Source of the DNA: Amycolatopsis pretoriensis
Lineage (GTDB): Bacteria; Actinomycetota; Actinomycetes; Mycobacteriales; Pseudonocardiaceae
NCBI RefSeq assembly: GCF_900107925.1
Contig: NZ_FNUJ01000008.1
Span: 372,001-436,000 of the forward strand
Direction: 5' to 3'
DNA: 64,000 nt
Under the pieces are notes generated by a model. That model saw nothing but the letters and a program-made list of their open reading frames with translations. It had not been told where the DNA came from and searched no databases. Numbering within the stretch: the stretch's first letter is position 1; the number at the start of each line of letters is the position of its first letter. Shown here piece after piece: positions 56,538-64,000 of this stretch. Both the position numbers and the translations under genes were made by a program.

Positions 56538-57487
56538 CCCACGAGGTACGGGCGGCCGGCGCGGTGCTGTGGCGCGTCGCCGGCGGGACGACGGAAGTCG
56601 CCCTGGTCCACCGCCCGCGGTACGACGACTGGTCGCTGCCGAAGGGAAAGCTCGACCCCGGCGAGACGATCGCCGAGGCGGCCGTGCGGGAAGTGCGCGA
56701 GGAGACGGGGTTCGAGGCGGTCCTGGGCCGTTACCTGGCCCGGACGGCGTACCCGGTGCCGGCCCGCGGCGGCAACGGCACGGTCCCGAAGACGGTCGAC
56801 TACTTCAGCGCCAAGGCCGTGTCCGGCGAGTTCGCCGCGAACGACGAGGTCGACGAACTGCGCTGGCTCGTCCCGACGGCGGCGGAAAAACTGCTGACCC
56901 GGCCGGAAGACGTGCGGGTGCTGCGCGCTTTCTGCGAGCTCCCGGTGGGCCTGACGACGCTGGTGCTGGTGCGCCACGCGAAGGCGGGCAAGCGTGACGA
57001 ATGGACCGGCGACGACGACCTGCGCCCGCTGTCGGAGGCGGGGCTGCGGCAGGCTTCGGCGCTGCGGCGGGTGCTGGGGCTGTTCGGCCCGGACCGGGTG
57101 CTTTCGGCGCCGCGGCTGCGGTGCGTGCAGACCGTGCACGGGGTCGCCGAGGACCTCGGCGCCGAGGTTCGGCACGAGCCGCTGCTGTCGGAAGAGGGAT
57201 ACTGGCCGGACCCGGTGCTGGGCGTCGCGCGCCTGCTGGCGCTGGCCGGCGACGGCGGGACCCCGGTGGTGTGCAGCCAGGGCGGGGTGATCCCGGACCT
57301 GGTAAGCGCGCTGGCCGACCGCGACGGCGTGGAGCTGACCGCGGCGCGCGGTGGCGTGGTGCCGAGCAAGAAGGGCTCGTTCTGGGTCCTGTCGTTCCGT
57401 GCGCCGACGGCCGAGGAGGGCCCGGTCCTCCTGGCGGCCGACTACTACCCGAGCGCGCTGCCGACGCCGTCGCCCAGCCACCGCTGA
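56534..57487 (+). CDS. mutT1: Nudix hydrolase/histidine phosphatase fusion (MutT1-like)
   Basis: This encodes 317 residues. A Nudix domain at the N-terminus has its box at 38-60 (G38, E44, R52-E53, E56-E57, G59), followed by a histidine-phosphatase domain with Arg147-His148 (VLVRHAKAG). In mycobacteria this fusion sanitises 8-oxo-(d)GTP. The ATG overlaps the ppk1 stop, so the two are co-expressed. Confidence 0.93.
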   Translation: MTHEVRAAGAVLWRVAGGTTEVALVHRPRYDDWSLPKGKLDPGETIAEAAVREVREETGFEAVLGRYLARTAYPVPARGGNGTVPKTVDYFSAKAVSGEFAANDEVDELRWLVPTAAEKLLTRPEDVRVLRAFCELPVGLTTLVLVRHAKAGKRDEWTGDDDLRPLSEAGLRQASALRRVLGLFGPDRVLSAPRLRCVQTVHGVAEDLGAEVRHEPLLSEEGYWPDPVLGVARLLALAGDGGTPVVCSQGGVIPDLVSALADRDGVELTAARGGVVPSKKGSFWVLSFRAPTAEEGPVLLAADYYPSALPTPSPSHR

Positions 57488-57564
57488 GGCGGCGCTGTCC
57501 CGCGACAGCGTCGTGACAGTCGATCTTGGTGTACTGGTACCGGGTCCCGCTGGGCTGCGCCGGG

Positions 57565-60366
57565 CTAGGGGTACGGCGCATCCCGGGCGGGGGGCCCGGC
57601 CGCCGGCACCGTCGCCAGCAGAGCCTGGATCTCCGGGATGCGGGGGTCGCCGAGGCGCTGGCAGACGCTCAGCGCCTCGGCCCAGTGCCGCCGCGCCTCC
57701 TCGCCGCGGCCCGTGCGGAGCTTCAGCCGGCCGAGGGTGATCCGGACGTCGATGGTGCCGTATTCGGCGTTCAGCTCCTTCAGCTCGGCGAGCGCTTTCA
57801 GGCCCGCCTTCTCCGCTTCGTCGTACCGCCCGGCACCTTCGAGCGCCTCGGCGACGTTGCCCAGCGCCAGCGCCGCGTGGTAACGGTCACCCAGTCCCTC
57901 GAAGGCGTCACGGGCCGCCTCGGCCGCGTCGGCGGCGTTGTCGTAGTTGCGCAGGCCGATGCGGCTGGCGCTGACGTTGAGCAGCGCGTGCGGCACGAAC
58001 GTCCGCTGGCCGTGGTCGCGGGCGAGCCGGACCGCCTGCAGCGCGTGGCGCTCGGCCTCGGCGTACTCGGCCCGGACGTAGTACGCGCCGGCCAGGTTGG
58101 ACAGGATCGCCACGGCCAGCGCGGTCCCGTCGCCGGTCTCCGACGCCGCGCGCGCCTCCTCCAGGGCTTCGAGTGCCTTGTCGGGCTGCAGGGTGCGCAG
58201 GTAGGCCGAGCCGAGGTTGTTGGCGCTGTACTGCAGGCCCGTGTTGTCGCCGGCGACGCGGGTGGCGGTGACGGCCGTGCGAGCCGTCGTGATCCAGTCG
58301 TCGCGGTCGTGGCGTTCGGCGAAGAACCCGCGCAGCAGCCAGGCGAGCTTCCACGCGTGGGCGGTGAAGCCGGTTTCGGCCGCGATGCCGACGAGCGCGG
58401 TGAGGGCCGCGCGTTCGGTCGTGTACCAGGCGATCGTCTGTTCGTGCTGGGTGAACGGGACGGCGGGCAGCGGCGGGGCGTCGAGCGCGATGTCGTCGGT
58501 GAGCAGGTCGGGGCGGACGAGCTTGGTCGCTTCGGCGACGCTCGCGAGGTACCAGTCGAGGAGCCGGCGCAGCGCCGCCGCGCGTTCGGCCGCGCTCGAC
58601 TCGGTTTCGACGAGCTCGGCGGCGTAGACGCGCAGGAGGTCGTGGAACTGGTAGCGGTCGGTGCCGGGCTGGTTGAGCAGGTGCGCGGCGGCGAGCTGGT
58701 CGGCCAGCTCGCGGGCTTCCCGCAGGTCCGCACCGGCGAGCGCGGCGGCCGAGGACAGGCTGAAGCCGTGGCCGGGGTGCAGGCCGAGCAGCCGGAAGAA
58801 CCGCGCGGCGGCCGGGCGCAACGCCTTGTACGACCACGAGAACGCGGCCCGCAGGTCGGTGCCGGCGTCCTGCGGGTCGCGCAGGGTGTCCAGGCGCAGC
58901 CGCTGGTCGCGCAGCTCTTCGACGATCCCCGCGAGCGAGACGCCGGAGAACCGCGACGCGCGTTCCCCGGCCAGCGCGAGCGCCAGCGGGAGCCGGCCGC
59001 ACAGCTGGACGAGCTCGGCGACGGCGTCCGGTTCGGCGGCGAGGCGTTGCGGCCCGACGCTGCCGGCGAGCAGCGCGGCGGCGTCGACGTCGTCGAAGGA
59101 GCGCAAGGCGATCCGGCGGGCGCCGTCGCGGGCGACGAGGCCGCGCAGCTGGTTGCGGCTGGTCACGACGACGAGGTTGTCCGGCCCCGGCAGCAGCGGC
59201 CGGACCTGGTCGGCGTCGCGGGCGTTGTCGAGCAGCATGAGCGTGCGGCTGCCGGCGAGGCGGCTGCGCAGGAGCGCGGAACGTTCCTCCACTGTGGAAG
59301 GCAGGGTTTCCGCCGGGACGCCGAGGGCGCGCAGGAAGCCGGCCAGCGCGGCGCCGGGCGTGACGGGGGTGCCCGCGGAGTGCCCGCGCAGGTCGAGGAA
59401 GAGCTGGCCGCCGGCGAAGCGGTCGCGGACGCGGTGCGACCAGTGCACGGCCAGCGACGTCTTCCCGACCCCGGCGGTCCCTTCGATGACGACGATGCCG
59501 GACGCGCCGCCGGGCGGCAGGCGGTCGAGTTCGGCGAGTTCGGGACCGCGCCCGGTGAAGCCGGCGACGTCGAAGGGCAGCTGGCGCGGCACAGTGTGCA
59601 CAGCCGGCTCGGTGTCGGCGGCCAGTAGTTCGGCGTGGAGGCGGCGCAGGTCCTCACCGGGTTCGACGCCCAGTTCGTCGGCCAGGAGGGCGCGCAGCCC
59701 GGCGTAGCGGGACAGCGCTTCGGCGCGGCGGCCGGACCGCGCGAGGACGCGCACCAGCCGTTCCCACAACGATTCCCGCAGCGGGTGCTGGGCGACGAGG
59801 TCGGTGAGTTCGGCGATGAGCCGGGCGTCGGGGACGAGCCCGGTGTCGAGGTCGATGCGCTGTTCGACGGCGAAGAGGTACCGCTCGGTCAGCAGCGGCC
59901 CCCATTCGGCGGCGAGCACGGGAGAGCCGACGCCTTCGAGCGGAGCACCACCCCAGGCGGCGAGCGCGGCGGTGAGCAGGGCCCGGCGACGGGTGGGTTC
60001 GGTGGAGGCGGCGGCCTGGTCGAGGGTGCGCAGGAAGCGCAGCGCGTCCACCCGGGACGGGTCGACGACCAGCCGGTACCCGTCCGGTTCGGTGACGACG
60101 GTGTCTTCGCCGCACAGCCGGCGCAGCCGCATGACGTAGGTCTGGAGGCTGCCGCGGATGTGCGCGGGCGGGGCCTCGCCCCACACACCGCGAGCGAGGG
60201 CGTCGATCGTCACCAGGCGGCCCGCGGACAGGGCGAGGGTCGCGAGCAGGGCACGCTGCCGGGAGCTGGTCAGCACGACCGGTGAGCCGCCGACGAGCGC
60301 CTGGAACGGGCCGAGCAGCCGGATGTCGATGGTGGTCGCCCCCAGGTTCGCCGCGCCGCGGGACAC
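57565..60366 (-). CDS. SARP/AfsR-type transcriptional regulator with NB-ARC and TPR domains
   Basis: This encodes about 933 residues. Order: SARP OmpR-like DNA-binding domain (RLLGPFQALVGGSPVVLTSSRQRALLATLALSAGRLV), BTAD (to about 240), NB-ARC ATPase with P-loop EGTAGVGKTSLA and LDNARDADQVRPLLPG, then TPR repeats at the C-terminus (YRVRAEYAEAERHAL, LGNVAEALEGAGRYDEAEKAGL). Such regulators control secondary metabolism or stress; no biosynthetic cluster is adjacent here. GTG 60366 is preferred to ATG 60402/60405, giving a short lead before the domain. Confidence 0.85.
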   Translation of the reverse strand: MSRGAANLGATTIDIRLLGPFQALVGGSPVVLTSSRQRALLATLALSAGRLVTIDALARGVWGEAPPAHIRGSLQTYVMRLRRLCGEDTVVTEPDGYRLVVDPSRVDALRFLRTLDQAAASTEPTRRRALLTAALAAWGGAPLEGVGSPVLAAEWGPLLTERYLFAVEQRIDLDTGLVPDARLIAELTDLVAQHPLRESLWERLVRVLARSGRRAEALSRYAGLRALLADELGVEPGEDLRRLHAELLAADTEPAVHTVPRQLPFDVAGFTGRGPELAELDRLPPGGASGIVVIEGTAGVGKTSLAVHWSHRVRDRFAGGQLFLDLRGHSAGTPVTPGAALAGFLRALGVPAETLPSTVEERSALLRSRLAGSRTLMLLDNARDADQVRPLLPGPDNLVVVTSRNQLRGLVARDGARRIALRSFDDVDAAALLAGSVGPQRLAAEPDAVAELVQLCGRLPLALALAGERASRFSGVSLAGIVEELRDQRLRLDTLRDPQDAGTDLRAAFSWSYKALRPAAARFFRLLGLHPGHGFSLSSAAALAGADLREARELADQLAAAHLLNQPGTDRYQFHDLLRVYAAELVETESSAAERAAALRRLLDWYLASVAEATKLVRPDLLTDDIALDAPPLPAVPFTQHEQTIAWYTTERAALTALVGIAAETGFTAHAWKLAWLLRGFFAERHDRDDWITTARTAVTATRVAGDNTGLQYSANNLGSAYLRTLQPDKALEALEEARAASETGDGTALAVAILSNLAGAYYVRAEYAEAERHALQAVRLARDHGQRTFVPHALLNVSASRIGLRNYDNAADAAEAARDAFEGLGDRYHAALALGNVAEALEGAGRYDEAEKAGLKALAELKELNAEYGTIDVRITLGRLKLRTGRGEEARRHWAEALSVCQRLGDPRIPEIQALLATVPAAGPPARDAPYP

Positions 60367-60807
60367 CGCCGGACGCGGACCCCGAGGAAGGCAGCGTGGC
60401 ATCACTCGGCCGGGCGCTCAAGCAACTTTGCGAAATTGGGCGGAACCGGTTGCGGGGCGGGCGGGTGCTCCGAGCGGGTGGTGCACGGGTCCCGTTCGGA
60501 CGGCCGATCTTGGCAGCGGGTAACGCGGGTTCCGGTGCGGGGCAAGGTGGGTTGCGGGCGGATCGCTTCTCCACCACCGGCCGACAGCCACCAGAATCGC
60601 TTCACCCATCAGGCAGGCCGAAGACCCGAGCCACCCCCGCGCGGCCCTTCGGCCGATCGCTTTTCCCCATCGGGTCCTCGAACACGGCAGGGCCCCGCGC
60701 ACGAGATGCGCGGGGCCCTGGCCGTGAATGCCCTACGCCCAGCGGGGGTCACCCCCCAGGGGACCCCTGCTTTCACGTTACCGCAGGGGTACGACAGTTT
60801 CGGGTGG
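60367..60807. other. intergenic region between SARP gene and HU
   Basis: This 441-base stretch holds no credible gene. It includes the hairpin at 60688-60720 and another weaker inverted pair (ACCCCTGC at 60763-60770, GCAGGGGT at 60783-60790), which lie downstream of the HU gene and upstream of the SARP gene on the minus strand. Confidence 0.6.
60688..60720 (-). terminator. strong hairpin, likely terminator of hupB
   Basis: CAGGGCCCCGCGCA (60688-60701) and its complement (60707-60720) form a perfect 14-bp G/C-rich stem with the loop CGAGA, about 88 bases beyond the HU stop. It would end HU transcription before the SARP gene. Confidence 0.7.
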
Positions 60808-61491
60808 TCAGCTCTTCTTCGCCGCCGTGGTGCGCCGGGCCGGAGCCTTGGTGGCCGTGGTCTTCCGGGCCGTCGTGGACTTCGCCGCGGTCGTCCTGGC
60901 CGCGGTCGTCTTCGCCGCCGCAGGCTTCGCGGCCGTCGTCTTCGCGGCCGTCGTCTTGGCCGTCGTTGTCTTCGCGGCCGTCGTCTTCGCCGCGGCTGCC
61001 TTCGGAGCCGCCTTCGCGCGGGACGTGGTCGCCTTCGCCGCCGTCGCCCGCGTTGTCGTCGCCGGCTTGGCCGCCGTCGCCCGCGTGCGCGTCGCCGTCG
61101 CCCGCGCCGTGGCCGGCTTGGCCGCGGCCGCGCGGGTGGTCGTCGCGCGGGAAGAGGTGGTGGCGCGGGAAGACGCGGCCGCGCGCTTCACCGGCGTGGC
61201 CTTCGGCAGCTTCTTCGCGCCGGAAATGACCTCCTTGAAGGTGGTCCCGGCGCGGAACGCGGGCACGTTGGTCTTCTTGACCTTCACGGCCTCGCCGGTA
61301 CGCGGGTTGCGCGCGGTACGAGCGGCACGAGCGCGCTTCTCGAACACCCCGAAGCCGGTGATGTTGACCTTTTCGCCCTTGTTGACCGTCCGGATGATGA
61401 TGTCGACCAGACCGTCGACCGCCTCGGAAGCGGCCTTCTTGTCGCCCAGGCGCTCCGTCAGCGCCTCGATCAGCTGGGCCTTGTTGGCCAT
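60808..61491 (-). CDS. hupB: histone-like DNA-binding protein HU with C-terminal lysine tail
   Basis: This encodes 227 residues. Residues 1-90 are a complete HU fold (MANKAQLIEALTERLGDKKA, GEAVKVKKTNVPAFRAGTTFKEVI). Residues 91-227 form a tail of repeated AAKTT/ATTRA units rich in Lys, Ala and Thr, as in actinobacterial HupB, which compacts DNA and binds it through both parts. ATG 61491 with GGAGG upstream. Positioned after leuD in mycobacteria as here. Confidence 0.96.
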   Translation of the reverse strand: MANKAQLIEALTERLGDKKAASEAVDGLVDIIIRTVNKGEKVNITGFGVFEKRARAARTARNPRTGEAVKVKKTNVPAFRAGTTFKEVISGAKKLPKATPVKRAAASSRATTSSRATTTRAAAAKPATARATATRTRATAAKPATTTRATAAKATTSRAKAAPKAAAAKTTAAKTTTAKTTAAKTTAAKPAAAKTTAARTTAAKSTTARKTTATKAPARRTTAAKKS

Positions 61492-61673
61492 TCCAGTCCT
61501 CCAAGAAGGAAGTACTCGTCCACGGCCGCGTCGGGCCGACTAGCGACACGGTATTACCAAGGCAGCACAAATTCCAAACGGCACGCGGAATCTTTCCCTT
61601 GCCCCGGGGCGGGTTCCGCCTCGCGGGAGATCCCCGCGAGAGCCGTTTGGCGTGGTGTCGCAGCCGACCGCAC

Positions 61674-61714
61674 CGGAGGCGGAATCCCTTGCACCGCAAG
61701 AGATTCCGCCTCCG
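61674..61714 (-). terminator. long hairpin after leuD
   Basis: CGGAGGCGGAATC (61674-61686) pairs with GATTCCGCCTCCG (61702-61714), and within the loop CTTGC pairs with GCAAG, giving about 18 bp of stem. It lies 7 bases beyond the leuD stop. It ends the leuC-leuD operon. Confidence 0.85.
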
Positions 61715-61720
61715 AAAGCG

Positions 61721-62323
61721 CTACGGAACGGCGATCGGCGTCGTCGTCGGCTTCCAGGACGGGCGGGCCGTCTCGAACGCATCGATCTCACCGGCATGGC
61801 GCAACGTGAGAGCGATGTCGTCGAGACCTTCGAGCAGCCGCCAGCGGACGTAGTCGTCGATCTGGAAGGGCGCGGTGAAGTCCTTGGCCCGCACGGTCTT
61901 GGTCTCGAGGTCGACCGTGACCTCGGTGCCGGGCTCGTTCTCCAGCAGCTTCCAGAGCAGCTCGACGTCGTGCTGCTCGCACTGCGCGGCCACCAGGCCG
62001 CCCTTGCCGGAGTTGCCCCGGAAGATGTCGGCGAACCGGGCGGAGATGACGACCCGGAAGCCGTAGTCCAGCAGCGCCCAGACGGCGTGCTCGCGGGACG
62101 ATCCGGTGCCGAAGTCCGGCCCCGCGACGAGCACGCTGCCCCGCGAGAACGGCTCGGTGTTGAGGATGAAGTCCTGGTCACCGCGCCAGGCGGCGAACAG
62201 CCCGTCCTCGAACCCGGTCCGGGTCACCCGCTTGAGGTAGACCGCCGGGATGATCTGGTCGGTGTCCACGTTGGACCGGCGCAGCGGGACGCCGATGCCG
62301 GTGTGCTGGGTGAACGGTTCCAT
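61721..62323 (-). CDS. leuD: 3-isopropylmalate dehydratase small subunit
   Basis: This encodes 200 residues. It is the small subunit of isopropylmalate isomerase in leucine synthesis. Seen are VPLRRSNVDTDQIIPAVYLKRVTRTGFEDGLF and AGPDFGTGSSREHAVWAL, the substrate-recognition loop. It is 22 bases downstream of leuC and shares its operon. Confidence 0.97.
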   Translation of the reverse strand: MEPFTQHTGIGVPLRRSNVDTDQIIPAVYLKRVTRTGFEDGLFAAWRGDQDFILNTEPFSRGSVLVAGPDFGTGSSREHAVWALLDYGFRVVISARFADIFRGNSGKGGLVAAQCEQHDVELLWKLLENEPGTEVTVDLETKTVRAKDFTAPFQIDDYVRWRLLEGLDDIALTLRHAGEIDAFETARPSWKPTTTPIAVP

Positions 62324-62345
62324 GGTGGGTACTCCTCTCGGGAGG

Positions 62346-63779
62346 TCAGACGGTGGCGGTGACGAGGTCTTCCGGCGACGACAGCGTGCCCCGCACGGCC
62401 GTGGCGGCGGCCACGAGCGGCGAGACCAGGTGCGTCCGGCCGCCCTTGCCCTGCCGGCCCTCGAAGTTGCGGTTCGACGTCGACGCGCTGCGCTCGCCCG
62501 GCTTCAGCTGGTCCGGGTTCATGCCGAGGCACATCGAGCAGCCCGCCTGCCGCCATTCGGCGCCGGCCGCGGTGAAGACCTCGTCGAGGCCCTCCTCCTC
62601 GGCCGCCTTGCGGACCCGCATGGAGCCGGGAACCACCAGCATCCGGACCGAGTCCGCCACTTTCCGACCGCGCAGCACCTCGGCCGCCGCCCGCAGGTCC
62701 TCGATCCGGCCGTTCGTGCAGGAGCCGAGGAAGACGGTGTCCACGGCGATCTCGCGCAGCGGCGTCCCGGGCGTCAAGTCCATGTAGGACAGGGCTTTTT
62801 CAGCGGCGATGCGGTCGTTCTCGTCCGGGATCTGCTCCGGGTCGGGCACGTCGGCGCCCAGCGGGAGACCCTGGCCGGGGTTGGTGCCCCAGGTCACGAA
62901 CGGCGTGAGCTCGTTCGCGTCGAGGTGCACTTCGGCGTCGAACTCGGCACCGTCGTCGGTGCGCAGCTGCCGCCAGTTCTCCACCGCCGCGTCCCAGTCG
63001 GCGCCCCGCGGCGCGTGCGGACGGCCCTTCAGGTAGGCGAACGTCGTCTCGTCCGGCGCGATCATCCCGGCGCGGGCGCCGGCCTCGATCGACATGTTGC
63101 AGACGGTCATCCGGGCTTCCATCGACAGCGCTTCGATGGCCTTGCCGCGGTACTCCAGGATGTAGCCCTGCCCGCCGCCGGTGCCGATCTTCGCGATCAC
63201 CGCGAGGATGACGTCCTTCGCCGTGACGCCGGGCCGCAGCTCGCCGTCGACCGTGATCGCCATCGTCTTGAACGGCCGCAGCGGCAGCGTCTGCGTGGCG
63301 AGCACGTGCTCGACCTCGGACGTCCCGATGCCGAAGGCGATGCCGCCGAACGCGCCGTGCGTGGAGGTGTGGCTGTCGCCGCAGACCACGGTCATGCCGG
63401 GCTGCGTCAGGCCGAGCTGCGGGCCGATGACGTGCACGATGCCCTGCTCGGCGTCACCCATCGGGTGCAGCCGGACGCCGAACTCCTTGCAGTTGCGGCG
63501 AAGGGTGTCGACCTGGGTGCGCGAGACCGGGTCGGCGATGGGGAGCTCGATGTCGACGGTCGGGACGTTGTGGTCCTCGGTCGCGATGGTCAGGTCGGGG
63601 CGGCGCACCGGCCGCCCGGCCAGGCGGAGGCCGTCGAAGGCCTGCGGGCTGGTCACTTCGTGCAGCAGGTGGAGGTCGATGTAGAGGAGGTCCGGCTCGG
63701 CGCCTTCGCCTCGGCGCACGAGGTGGCTTTCCCACACCTTCTCCGCGAGCGTGCGGGCCTTGCCGGTCGGGCTGGTCAT
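62346..63779 (-). CDS. leuC: 3-isopropylmalate dehydratase large subunit
   Basis: This encodes 477 residues. It is the catalytic [4Fe-4S] subunit. Cluster cysteines are in LGSCTNGR and CSMCLGMNPD; CGDSHTSTHGAFGGIAFGIGTSE is the family signature. ATG 63779 has GGAGCCGGAG upstream. The gene is divergent from the IclR regulator whose family members (NdgR/LtbR) control leuCD. Confidence 0.97.
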   Translation of the reverse strand: MTSPTGKARTLAEKVWESHLVRRGEGAEPDLLYIDLHLLHEVTSPQAFDGLRLAGRPVRRPDLTIATEDHNVPTVDIELPIADPVSRTQVDTLRRNCKEFGVRLHPMGDAEQGIVHVIGPQLGLTQPGMTVVCGDSHTSTHGAFGGIAFGIGTSEVEHVLATQTLPLRPFKTMAITVDGELRPGVTAKDVILAVIAKIGTGGGQGYILEYRGKAIEALSMEARMTVCNMSIEAGARAGMIAPDETTFAYLKGRPHAPRGADWDAAVENWRQLRTDDGAEFDAEVHLDANELTPFVTWGTNPGQGLPLGADVPDPEQIPDENDRIAAEKALSYMDLTPGTPLREIAVDTVFLGSCTNGRIEDLRAAAEVLRGRKVADSVRMLVVPGSMRVRKAAEEEGLDEVFTAAGAEWRQAGCSMCLGMNPDQLKPGERSASTSNRNFEGRQGKGGRTHLVSPLVAAATAVRGTLSSPEDLVTATV

Positions 63780-63875
63780 CTCCGGCTCCTTCCACGGTTC
63801 GACGTCGGAACTCGGGCGCGCACCTGCGGAACGGATGCGAGCCGCGAAGGAAGGGCGCAGCTCGAGTTCAGGGTT

Positions 63876-63916
63876 TTCCCAGATGCTGGACTTCCCAAAG
63901 TGCGGGACGCTAGTAT
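63876..63916. promoter_or_regulatory. divergent leuC/IclR control region
   Basis: TTCCCA occurs at 63876-63881 and 63892-63897, with CCAG-ATG-CTGG (63879-63889) between them, giving a likely operator for the IclR protein. TAGTAT at 63911-63916 is a -10 box only 6 bases before the GTG at 63923, so that gene is probably read from a leaderless transcript. Confidence 0.4.
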
Positions 63917-63922
63917 CGGGTC

Positions 63923-64000
63923 GTGGGACAGCATAGCGGTATCGGAGTACTGGACAAAGCAGTGGCCGTCCTGCAGGCGGTCGCGGACGACCCCTGCGGC
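63923..64000 (+). CDS. IclR-family regulator, N-terminal fragment (runs off window)
   Basis: Only 26 codons are present, VGQHSGIGVLDKAVAVLQAV..., the typical start of actinobacterial NdgR/LtbR proteins that regulate leucine and amino-acid synthesis. The GTG follows the -10 box TAGTAT by 6 bases without a ribosome site, as in leaderless genes. The rest is outside the window. Confidence 0.85.
   Translation, partial: MGQHSGIGVLDKAVAVLQAVADDPCG

Noticed and set aside
57565..60366. Antibiotic gene cluster around the SARP regulator
   Set aside because: Neighbours are housekeeping genes; no biosynthetic enzymes nearby.

Overview
The window is about 72-74% G+C by eye, every confident gene has strong GC3 bias, many starts are GTG or TTG, and stop/start overlaps of the ATGA/GTGA type are common. 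Together with the block leuC-leuD-hupB-mutT1-ppk1-cofC-plsC-gpsA-ddl-thiL-ung-rpmB-dak-recG-pyc, which I know from mycobacteria and relatives, this points to a chromosome segment of an actinomycete, most likely a Pseudonocardiales member such as Amycolatopsis (genus is inference). No rRNA, tRNA, insertion sequence or CRISPR array was recognised.

Layout. 1-2.6 kb: secreted proteins of unknown function. 2.6-7.5 kb (minus): a tight, unusual operon with a geranylgeranyl-reductase-like flavoprotein fused to a degenerate prenyl-synthase domain, a polyprenyl synthase, an intracellular trypsin-like protease and a twin-arginine-exported protein. 7.7-17.1 kb (plus): a secreted ALF-repeat locus. It contains a 1271-residue coiled-coil protein with a toxin-like C-terminus, two small overlapping or adjacent genes that look like immunity genes, and two ALF/AbfB proteins, one with an LGFP-like tail. 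17.1-20.5 kb: a PucR-type regulator, a membrane protein with a GntR regulator and a clear operator, and an arginase-fold enzyme. 20.5-23.9 kb: pyruvate carboxylase. 24.0-27.2 kb: a secreted subtilisin-like protein with an altered oxyanion position, and a frameshifted caspase with an EF-hand loop and about eight membrane segments. 27.3-29.5 kb: erythromycin-esterase-like protein, TetR regulator, acetyltransferase.

29.5-40.4 kb: housekeeping genes recG, a DAK/FakA-like gene, rpmB with a two-hairpin leader, a hydrolase, ung, a gamma-carbonic-anhydrase-like protein, a secreted alpha-galactosidase, an acetyltransferase, thiL, a Lrp ligand-binding protein, a DUF3515-like protein and ddl. 40.5-50.3 kb: an accessory block separating ddl from gpsA. 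It has a MocR regulator with a flavin-fold partner, a two-component system divergent from a ferric-reductase/FMN-binding/ApbE electron-transfer operon, a VOC protein with a frameshifted methyltransferase, asparaginase, and a cysteine dioxygenase preceded by a cysteine-rich leader peptide. 50.4-52.1 kb: gpsA and plsC. 52.1-53.5 kb: a gene-free region built from duplicated repeat blocks. 53.5-64 kb: cofC, ppk1, mutT1, a SARP/AfsR-type regulator, HU, leuD, leuC and the start of a divergent IclR regulator.

The most interesting candidates are the ALF-repeat toxin-like locus, the prenyl-synthase pair with complementary loss of motifs, the cysteine leader peptide, the possible two-state RNA leader of rpmB, and the caspase/subtilisin pair.
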